From positions 1 to 12,147 of the forward strand of contig JBEGVB010000170.1 of NCBI GenBank assembly GCA_041178545.1: a DNA stretch of 12,147 nt. The letters run 5' to 3'. How positions within the stretch are numbered: the first letter of the stretch is position 1; each line of letters begins with the position of its first letter. A program made the position numbers and the translations under genes. The DNA comes from JBEATZ01 sp041178545 (GTDB lineage Bacteria; Planctomycetota; UBA1135; UBA2386). The notes below the pieces were generated by a model. That model made no database searches. It was given only the letters and a program-made list of their open reading frames with translations, and was not told the DNA's origin. Below, piece after piece: positions 7,046-12,147 of the stretch.

Positions 7046-8053
7046 TCACTTCTTCTCGCCGCCGGAGGCGGAGAGGGTCTTCAAGTACTCGATCAGGAAG
7101 TTCACGCGGCGGTCGGGCAGCACCGCGGCATCGAACTGGGTCATGGCCTGGGACAGGTACTCAGGCTGCTTCTTCAGGTTGGGGTTGCGGATCGACTCGA
7201 GCACGTAGGCCTCGTCGACCTTGACGGTCTCCTGGCTGCCGTTCGCGAGTTGCACCACGTGCGAGCTGCCCCACAGGTCCTTGAAGGACGGGCCGACGAG
7301 CTTTGCACCGTCGATCGTGTGGCAGGCCTTGCACAGCTGGCTGTAGATGCGCTGACCGTTCACCACCGGGTTCGGGTCCTCCTGGTCCCACGGGCGCTTC
7401 TCGTACTCCGACTTCGTCACCACGTGCACCTTCGCGTACATGACCGAGTGGTCCTTGCCGCAGTACTCGGTGCAGAACATGTGGTAGGTGCCCAGCTGGG
7501 TGGGCTCGAACCACAGGGTGTTGAGGCGACCCGGCACCACGTCGCGCTTGACGCGCATGGACGGGATGAAGAACGAGTGCAGCACGTCCGTCGACTCGAG
7601 GGTGAACGCAGCGGGCTTGTTCACCTCGACCCAGAGCTCGTTGACGCTGTTGGAAGGATCGTTGGGGTAGAAGAACGTCCAGTTCCACTGCTTGGCGACT
7701 GCCTTGTACTGGCGCGCACCGCGTGGGGCGTTGGACATGTCGTTCATGCCCTTCCAGCCCCAGGCGAAGATCACCATGACGATGATCAGGGGGATCACGG
7801 TCCACACCACCTCGAGCATGGTGTGATGGGTCGTGTTGGACGCAGCCGGTTGTTCCTCGGTGCGCCGCCGGTAGCGGATCACGGAGTAGCCGAGGATCAC
7901 GGTGATCAGCACGAAGAAGAAGACGCACGTGGCCATCACGAAGTAGAACAGGGTGTCCACTTCGCTGAAGGTCGAGGCCAGCATGGTGAGCTGGCCAAGC
8001 TTGTCGGGCGTCTCCGGGCTTGCGTACGGCGTCGGGTCCTGGAAGGAGATCAA
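7046..8053 (-). CDS. coxB: Cytochrome c oxidase subunit II with fused cytochrome c domain (caa3 type)
   Basis: A 335-residue subunit II that receives electrons at a C-terminal haem c and passes them through CuA to subunit I. Two helices anchor it (about 33-58 and 79-101). The periplasmic cupredoxin domain has the aromatic stretch KQWNWTFFY and a complete CuA set: H159 (VLHSFFIP), C194, E196, C198, H202 and M205 in CTEYCGKDHSVM. A class I cytochrome c domain follows, with CKACH (C241, C244, H245) and M304 as probable axial Met. This makes the enzyme caa3 rather than aa3. The start is TTG at 8053-8051, supported by GAGAGG 7 bases upstream and by the lack of any ATG or GTG in frame between it and the sco stop. 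A start at M24 would sit directly before the first helix and has no such ribosome-binding site. The gene follows sco after 25 bases, the widest gap in the operon. Confidence 0.96.
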   Translation of the reverse strand: MISFQDPTPYASPETPDKLGQLTMLASTFSEVDTLFYFVMATCVFFFVLITVILGYSVIRYRRRTEEQPAASNTTHHTMLEVVWTVIPLIIVMVIFAWGWKGMNDMSNAPRGARQYKAVAKQWNWTFFYPNDPSNSVNELWVEVNKPAAFTLESTDVLHSFFIPSMRVKRDVVPGRLNTLWFEPTQLGTYHMFCTEYCGKDHSVMYAKVHVVTKSEYEKRPWDQEDPNPVVNGQRIYSQLCKACHTIDGAKLVGPSFKDLWGSSHVVQLANGSQETVKVDEAYVLESIRNPNLKKQPEYLSQAMTQFDAAVLPDRRVNFLIEYLKTLSASGGEKK

Positions 8054-8060
8054 GGGGGTT

Positions 8061-8066
8061 CCTCTC
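8061..8066 (-). promoter_or_regulatory. Shine-Dalgarno supporting the TTG start of coxB
   Basis: The minus strand reads GAGAGG (followed by AA), 7 bases before TTG at 8053. It is the evidence for choosing the TTG start of coxB. Confidence 0.7.
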
Positions 8067-8078
8067 AGAGTTGTGCGG

Positions 8079-8924
8079 TCAGGCGCTCGCCACCTTCATG
8101 CGCTTGCGTTCGCCACGGAGCATGACGAACAACATGGCGCCGAGGGCGACGACCGTGATGGCTCCGCCGACCTTCATCACGGTCAGGGCGGTGAGCGAAT
8201 AGGAGCGGGTGACGGGATCCCAGGTGAGGCAGCTGAGCTGCACCTTGTCCCAGAAGGTTCCGAGTTTCCCTTCGCTGGCCTCGACGAGCGCGAGGCGCAC
8301 GTCCTTGGGCTCGAAGGTCAGGCCGATGAGCACGCGGCTCACCTTGCCCTGGGGCGTGAGCACGATGAGTGCTGCGGGGTGGTCGTACCGGTTGTCGTGC
8401 TCGGCCCAGAAGTACCGGAATCCCACCGTGCTGGTGAGCTTCTCGATCGCAGCGGGCTCGCCCACGGCAAAGCGCCACGAGGCATCGGCGCCCACCTTGG
8501 TGAAGCGCATGAGCATGTTCTGCTTGCGCTGCATGGCGACCTCGGCGGTCTCGCGGGGGTCGATGCTGACGTTGAGGATCTCGTAGTGCTTGCCGGGCTC
8601 GAGGTCGATCTCGTTGAGGGCGTCCACCATCCCGTGGATCACCTGGCCGCACATGTCCGGGCAGCCGTAGTAGCCGAGGTTGAGGACGACGGGCAGCGCG
8701 CCGGGGAAGTACTTGCGGAGCTTGAGCGGGTAGCCGCGCTCGTCGGTGAACGCGAGCTCCCCGTCCACCTCGGCGCCGATGCGGTCCTCCATGGAGGAGT
8801 CCGCCTGACGGATCTCGACGCGATTGGGGCTGCTCATCCCGGCCTGGGCGCAGACGGGCAGCGCCGTGGCCCAGAGGGCCAGCGTGGCTGCAACGGTCCA
8901 GCGCGAGGTCCGGGTGGCTGACAT
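8079..8924 (-). CDS. sco: SCO1/SenC-family copper chaperone for the CuA centre
   Basis: A 281-residue thioredoxin-fold protein that delivers copper to, or reduces the cysteines of, the CuA site of CoxB. It has a signal peptide (about 1-26, ending ALPVCAQA), the copper motif YGCPDMCGQ with C88 and C92 (CxxxC), and the third ligand H182 in RYDHPAALIVLTP. A C-terminal helix at about 247-268 followed by basic residues (RGERKRMK) anchors it with a cytosolic tail; this tail is absent from classic SCO proteins with an N-terminal anchor. The ATG at 8924 starts two bases after the stop of the preceding small gene. The frame is open to 9152, but that part is out of frame with the upstream coding genes and is rejected. 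Location just before coxB fits a dedicated assembly factor. Confidence 0.93.
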   Translation of the reverse strand: MSATRTSRWTVAATLALWATALPVCAQAGMSSPNRVEIRQADSSMEDRIGAEVDGELAFTDERGYPLKLRKYFPGALPVVLNLGYYGCPDMCGQVIHGMVDALNEIDLEPGKHYEILNVSIDPRETAEVAMQRKQNMLMRFTKVGADASWRFAVGEPAAIEKLTSTVGFRYFWAEHDNRYDHPAALIVLTPQGKVSRVLIGLTFEPKDVRLALVEASEGKLGTFWDKVQLSCLTWDPVTRSYSLTALTVMKVGGAITVVALGAMLFVMLRGERKRMKVASA

Positions 8925-8926
8925 GA

Positions 8927-9232
8927 CTACTTCGCCATCTCCTTCATCACGTCGTCGATGGACTTGCGCTTCACGCCTTCCTCCCACTGCCCGCTCAGGA
9001 ACTGCTGCTCCTTGGTGCGGGTGGCGTCGAGCTCGACACCGGCCGGGTAGAGCTCCAGCTTGCGCTGCTGCTCGGCAACCACCATGTGGTCGAAGAGGAC
9101 GAGGAGGAGCCACATGCCGACGAACAGGAAGACCGTGAGTGCCGAGACCCACAGGACCGTGGCCTTGGCGTTGATGGCGCCGCTCGGGGTCTCCAGGGCG
9201 TCGTTGCCGTGCGCTTGATGTGCGGAACCCAT
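8927..9232 (-). CDS. Small single-helix membrane protein of unknown function in ACIII operon (ActG-like position)
   Basis: A 101-residue protein I cannot assign to a named family. It has a short polar head with two His (MGSAHQAHGND), one strong membrane helix (about 24-47), then a charged soluble domain of about 50 residues that starts VAEQQRKLELYPAG and ends IDDVMKEMAK. The Chloroflexus aurantiacus ACIII has an extra small subunit called ActG; position after actF suggests an analogous role, but that is inference from context, not recognised similarity. Alternatives are an oxidase assembly factor working with the adjacent SCO, or a linker in an ACIII-caa3 supercomplex. The ATG at 9232 is chosen because GAGG, overlapping the actF stop, lies 6 bases upstream. 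The longer frame to 9394 runs through actF in another frame and is rejected. Confidence 0.8.
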   Translation of the reverse strand: MGSAHQAHGNDALETPSGAINAKATVLWVSALTVFLFVGMWLLLVLFDHMVVAEQQRKLELYPAGVELDATRTKEQQFLSGQWEEGVKRKSIDDVMKEMAK

Positions 9233-9240
9233 GGGATGCC

Positions 9241-10527
9241 TCAGATGTTGTGGAAGTGGAGCGACTCGGCGAGACGCGGGTCGCGCACGGGCACGAGGTT
9301 GTTCTTGCGGACCTGCCCGATCACGAGGCCGGTCACGATGCTCACCACGCCGAGCAGCGTGGCCGCGTCGACCCAGGTGATCCCGTGCAGCCATTCACCG
9401 ACCGAGTGGCTGAAGCTGTGCTCGCCGGCGGCCGCATGGCTCTCGCCGTGCGCCATGTTCGGGAGGATCAGGTACTGCATGTCCACCCAGTGCATGAGCA
9501 GCAGAAACAGCGCACCGAGCGACAGGGTGAAGCCGTTGCGCTTGATGTGGCGCGACATCAGGAAGGCGAAGGGGACGAAGAAGTGGCCCACGATCAGGAT
9601 CGTGCCCACCGCGTCCCAACCGCCGTGCTGGCGGTGCGCGTAGAACGCCGTTTCCTCGGCGAGGTTGGCGTACCAGATCAGCATGTACTGGCTGAAGTTC
9701 GTGTAGGTCCAGAAGACCATGAAGCCGAACATCAGCTTGCCGAGGTCGTGGTAGTGCTCGACCGTGATGGCCTCGCGCAGGTAGCCCTTCGCGCCCAGCC
9801 ACTTGGCGAGCAGGATCGTGAAGGCGAGGAACGCCATGAAGGCGCCTGCGAAGTACGTGATGCCGAAGATCGTGCTGAACCAGTGCGGGTCCAGCGACAT
9901 GATCCAGTCGAAGGCTGCGAAGGTGATCGACAGCGCGAAGAGGAGCAGGCCGGGGGCGGCCACACGCGACATCTTCAGGCTGAGGGCCGGGTCACCGCTC
10001 TGGTCCTGGGCGAGCGACATGCGGCGGAACCACGTGCCGAGGCCGATCCAGACCGCGAAGTAGAGCGCGACGCGGACGAAGAAGAAGGTCGGGTTCAGGT
10101 AGCCCGACTTGCCTGCGATCACCTTGTCGGTTGGGTCCGGGTGGACCCAGTGGTGGAACAGGCTGTCGAAGCCGAGGACGATGGGCAGGAACAGCACCAG
10201 CATCCAGGGCAACACGCCCGTGATGTTCTCGGCGATGCGGCGCACGCCCACCGACCAACCCGCGCGCACGATGTGCTGGAGCATCGTGAAGAACAGGCCA
10301 CCCAGGCAGATGCCGAGGGTGAACATGTAGGCGACGAGGTAGGCGAAGAAGTAGTGCTTCTTGCCGGCGTCGTCGGCCGTGAGCCCCGTGTAGGTCGTGA
10401 CGCCGAGCAACAGCACGCCGAGGGCCAACAGGCCCTTCTGCGCGCCGGAGAGGTCGCCGTCCTTGACCCGGGTGACGAGGTTCGGTGCCACCGCTTCGAC
10501 GGGTGGTGCGGTCATGGTCGCGGTCAT
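9241..10527 (-). CDS. actF: Alternative Complex III subunit ActF (NrfD-like quinol:cytochrome c oxidoreductase membrane subunit)
   Basis: A 428-residue polytopic membrane protein of the NrfD/PsrC-related family, about ten helices between residues 33 and 405. Signature segments are FDWIMSLDPHWFSTIFG (206-222) and FSQYMLIWYANLAEET (278-293), which I recognise from ActF proteins of quinol:cytochrome c oxidoreductases, plus HWVDMQYLILPN (346-357). ActF is one of the two large membrane subunits of ACIII and pairs with ActC; ActC is thought to hold the quinol site, while ActF may have a proton-path role. The ATG at 10527 overlaps the actE TGA as ATGA, and GGAAA lies 6 bases upstream. A second ATG at 10515 is possible but less supported. 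A His-containing loop (HGESHAAAGEHSFSH, 360-374) lies before the last helix. Confidence 0.92.
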   Translation of the reverse strand: MTATMTAPPVEAVAPNLVTRVKDGDLSGAQKGLLALGVLLLGVTTYTGLTADDAGKKHYFFAYLVAYMFTLGICLGGLFFTMLQHIVRAGWSVGVRRIAENITGVLPWMLVLFLPIVLGFDSLFHHWVHPDPTDKVIAGKSGYLNPTFFFVRVALYFAVWIGLGTWFRRMSLAQDQSGDPALSLKMSRVAAPGLLLFALSITFAAFDWIMSLDPHWFSTIFGITYFAGAFMAFLAFTILLAKWLGAKGYLREAITVEHYHDLGKLMFGFMVFWTYTNFSQYMLIWYANLAEETAFYAHRQHGGWDAVGTILIVGHFFVPFAFLMSRHIKRNGFTLSLGALFLLLMHWVDMQYLILPNMAHGESHAAAGEHSFSHSVGEWLHGITWVDAATLLGVVSIVTGLVIGQVRKNNLVPVRDPRLAESLHFHNI

Positions 10528-11147
10528 GGCTGCTTTCCGAGGGTTTGCAGGGCTCGCACGTAGTGGATGATGGCCCAGCGGTCTTCGACCGAGATGCGGG
10601 CGCCGTAGGCAGGCATCGTTCCCTTGCCCTTGGAGATCACCTCGAAGTACTCGCCGTCGGTGAGGTTGGCGACGCGGTTGTCCGCATTCGCCTTCTCGTG
10701 GAAGTTGGGAACGGCGACCGGCCAGAGCTTGCCGACCATGCCGTGGCCCGCGGGGCCGTTGCCGCCGCGACCCGACTCACCGTGGCACACGGCGCAGTTG
10801 ATGTTGTAGCGCTCACGGCCTCGCGCGAGGTTGGCGGCGCTCGACTCCAGCGGGTTGCTCTTCAGGTAGGCGCCGTCCGTCCCCTTGCCGGGGTTGCGCG
10901 GGTCCGGGACCAGCTTCGGGTTTGGGAGCGACTCGCGTGCGACGGTGCCGGCAACCGGCAGGCGCATCGATCGGCCGTCCTCCCAGCCCTCGAACTCGGT
11001 CTTCGACTGGGCCTTCAGCTTGGGCTGGAAGTCCATGTCCAGCACGAGGTGCACCGGAGGCTTCTCACTGGTGCCGCCACGGCACGCGCCCAGGGTGAGG
11101 GCGAGGACCGCGAGGACGAGCACCTTCCAGAGGGTTGCGAGCTTCAT
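10524..11147 (-). CDS. actE: Alternative Complex III subunit ActE, monohaem cytochrome c lipoprotein
   Basis: A 207-residue secreted lipoprotein. A short signal peptide ends in lipobox LGAC (C22), so the mature protein is tethered by lipid in the periplasm. A single class I cytochrome c domain follows, with CAVCH (C118, C121, H122) and probable axial M178 in GTMPAYG. Between them lies a region of about 90 residues without haem, typical of ActE. ActE is thought to carry electrons from the ActA/ActB haem and iron-sulfur chain to the haem c on CoxB. Start: ATG 11147 has GGAGG at 7-base spacing. An upstream in-frame ATG at 11153 overlaps the actD stop as ATGA but is only one base from that GGAGG, so the second is preferred. 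The 3' end overlaps actF by four bases. Confidence 0.92.
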   Translation of the reverse strand: MKLATLWKVLVLAVLALTLGACRGGTSEKPPVHLVLDMDFQPKLKAQSKTEFEGWEDGRSMRLPVAGTVARESLPNPKLVPDPRNPGKGTDGAYLKSNPLESSAANLARGRERYNINCAVCHGESGRGGNGPAGHGMVGKLWPVAVPNFHEKANADNRVANLTDGEYFEVISKGKGTMPAYGARISVEDRWAIIHYVRALQTLGKQP

Positions 11148-11149
11148 GG

Positions 11150-11680
11150 TCATTCCTCCAGGACCTCGACGTGCTTGCCGCCGAGGCTCTCGAGGAACTT
11201 CGCGGTGGCAGTGCGGTCGAACTTGGGGTCAGTGGCCTCGATCGACAGGAAGAACCGGTCGTCGGTGGCACGGTGGATGGTGGAGTGCTGGAAGATCGGG
11301 TGGTGCAGGCGCGGCAGTTTGTTGATGCCGAACATGCCGAACACCGCACCGAAGGCCGACAACAGCACCATGCACTCGAAGGTGATGGGGACCGTGGACT
11401 GCCATGCGTAGGGGAGCTTGCCCGACACCCAGAACGGGTAGTCGACGGCATTCATCCACCACATCATCAACTGTGCACCACCGATGCCGGCGATGCCGCC
11501 CATGAGCACGATCCAGCCCAGCGGGCTCGGACCCTGCTTGAGTGCCTTGTCCAGCCCGTGCACCGGGAACGGCGTGTGGGCGTCCACCTTGGTGTAGCCA
11601 CTTTCGGTGGTCTTCTTGGCCGCCTCGTAGATGGCGGCCGTGTTCGGGAACTCGGCGACGATGCCCCAGGTCTTGCTCAC
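11150..11680 (-). CDS. actD: Alternative Complex III subunit ActD (DUF3341 family)
   Basis: A 176-residue protein with a soluble N-terminal domain (about 1-50, MSKTWGIVAEFPN...), two membrane helices (about 54-76 and 97-118), and a soluble tail. The segment between and after the helices (YPFWVSGKLPYAW; PITFECMVLLSAFGAVFGM; NKLPRLHHPIF) matches the DUF3341 pattern I know from ActD. ActD is a structural subunit without cofactors that packs beside ActC and ActF. The start is GTG at 11680, overlapping the actC TGA as GTGA, with GGAGG 6 bases upstream. The C-terminus (residues about 138-176) has a beta-alpha pattern like a small ferredoxin-type fold. Confidence 0.93.
   Translation of the reverse strand: MSKTWGIVAEFPNTAAIYEAAKKTTESGYTKVDAHTPFPVHGLDKALKQGPSPLGWIVLMGGIAGIGGAQLMMWWMNAVDYPFWVSGKLPYAWQSTVPITFECMVLLSAFGAVFGMFGINKLPRLHHPIFQHSTIHRATDDRFFLSIEATDPKFDRTATAKFLESLGGKHVEVLEE
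11155..11159 (-). promoter_or_regulatory. Shine-Dalgarno deciding the actE start
   Basis: GGAGG on the minus strand, inside the last codons of actD. It is 7 bases from ATG 11147 but only 1 base from ATG 11153, so it supports the second. Confidence 0.7.
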
Positions 11681-12147
11681 GACTTGCCTCCGTGCGCGTG
11701 GCCGTGGTGATGGTCATGGCCGTGCCCGTGGTGCGGGTCGGCCTCGGGCATGACGCCCTTGATCTCGCTGATGGCCAGGATCGGGAGGAACCTGCAGAAC
11801 AGCAGGAACATCACGAAGAACAGGCCGAAGCTGCCGGCGTAGGTGAGGATGTCGATCAGCGTCGGCGAGTAGTAACCCCATGCCGAGGGCATGAAGTCAC
11901 GGGCCAGCGACGTGACCGTGATCACGAAGCGCTCGAACCACATCCCGATGTTCACGAAGATCGAGATGACGAAGAGCACCGTCGGGTTGCGACGCAGGGC
12001 GCGGAACCAGAAGAACTGGGGCGAGACCACGTTGCACGCGATCATGATCCAGTAGGCCCAGGCGTAGGGACCGAACGCGCGGTTGATGAACGCGAACTGC
12101 TCGTACTCGACGCCGGAGTACCACGCGATGAAGAACTCCATCGCGTA
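11677..12147 (-). CDS. actC: Alternative Complex III subunit ActC (NrfD-like), C-terminal 156 residues (5' end outside window)
   Basis: The frame is open at the right edge, with Tyr-Ala before the first visible Met, so the gene continues upstream. The visible part has YAMEFFIAWYSGVEYEQF, NRAFGPYAWAYWIM, NIGMWFERFVITVTSLARDF and a last helix of aromatic and Leu residues. All are characteristic of ActC, the NrfD/PsrC-family membrane subunit that binds quinol next to the ActB iron-sulfur subunit. Three helices remain (about 25-47, 56-74 and 97-123 of the visible part). The C-terminus is unusual: after PEADP comes a run with nine His among 14 residues (HHGHGHDHHHGHAH). This might bind metal or simply be a flexible tail. 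It overlaps actD by four bases. Confidence 0.94.
   Translation of the reverse strand, partial: YAMEFFIAWYSGVEYEQFAFINRAFGPYAWAYWIMIACNVVSPQFFWFRALRRNPTVLFVISIFVNIGMWFERFVITVTSLARDFMPSAWGYYSPTLIDILTYAGSFGLFFVMFLLFCRFLPILAISEIKGVMPEADPHHGHGHDHHHGHAHGGKS

Larger units (their letters stand above)
4235..12147 (-). other. Predicted ACIII-caa3 oxidase operon (5' part outside window)
   Basis: Ten genes in the order actC, actD, actE, actF, small membrane protein, sco, coxB, coxA, coxC, coxD run on one strand. Junctions, in order: overlap 4, gap 2 (with the preferred actE start), overlap 4, gap 8, gap 2, gap 25, gap 10, gap 21, overlap 1. No hairpin-plus-T terminator is visible at any junction, so a single transcript is likely. 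ActA (multihaem cytochrome c) and ActB (iron-sulfur/molybdopterin-type fusion) are expected upstream of 12147. Transcription may continue into the SNF2 gene, since only 20 bases separate it from coxD. Confidence 0.85.

Noticed and set aside
8925..9152. 76-residue N-terminal extension of SCO
   Set aside because: It overlaps the small membrane protein gene in another frame and is Arg/Gly-rich; the signal peptide begins at 8924.
9233..9394. N-terminal extension of the small membrane protein into actF
   Set aside because: It is an out-of-frame reading of actF, while ATG 9232 has a well-placed Shine-Dalgarno.

Overview
The window is GC-rich bacterial DNA, and every gene I can support is on the minus strand. 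Most of it (about 4235-12147) is a respiratory operon whose 5' end lies beyond the right edge. In transcription order it encodes the end of ActC, then ActD, ActE and ActF of Alternative Complex III (ACIII, a quinol:cytochrome c oxidoreductase unrelated to bc1). A small one-helix membrane protein of unknown function follows, then a SCO copper chaperone, then the four subunits CoxB, CoxA, CoxC and CoxD of a caa3-type cytochrome c oxidase. Electrons would pass from quinol through ACIII, probably via the ActE haem c, to the haem c fused to CoxB, then to CuA, haem a and the a3/CuB site where O2 is reduced. CoxA has the YSHP motif of A2-type oxidases. The A2-type caa3 with its dedicated ACIII resembles the pair known from Rhodothermus marinus.

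The operon is very compact. Genes overlap by 1-4 bases or are separated by at most 25, and I see no terminator or clear promoter between them. Several start codons are not ATG: GTG for actD, TTG for coxB. The actA and actB genes expected upstream are outside the window. No haem A synthesis genes (ctaA, ctaB) are present.

Only 20 bases after coxD, on the same strand, comes a SWI2/SNF2-family DNA-dependent ATPase. It overlaps by four bases a SWIM zinc-finger protein gene with a near-ideal Shine-Dalgarno. This is a recognised bacterial pairing with no evident link to respiration. After a 136-base gap, the left edge holds the N-terminal 163 residues of an ion-transporter-superfamily membrane protein that resembles NhaD-type Na+/H+ antiporters.

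ACIII joined to an A2-type caa3 oxidase, together with SNF2/SWIM, would fit a Planctomycetota, Myxococcota, Gemmatimonadota or similar aerobic Gram-negative lineage; the sequence alone does not decide. I do not see an entirely new system. The least explained items are the small membrane protein between ActF and SCO, the histidine-rich tails on several respiratory subunits, and the SNF2/SWIM pair attached to the operon's 3' end with an unclear start codon. The long plus-strand reading frames opposite these genes are GC-driven shadows.
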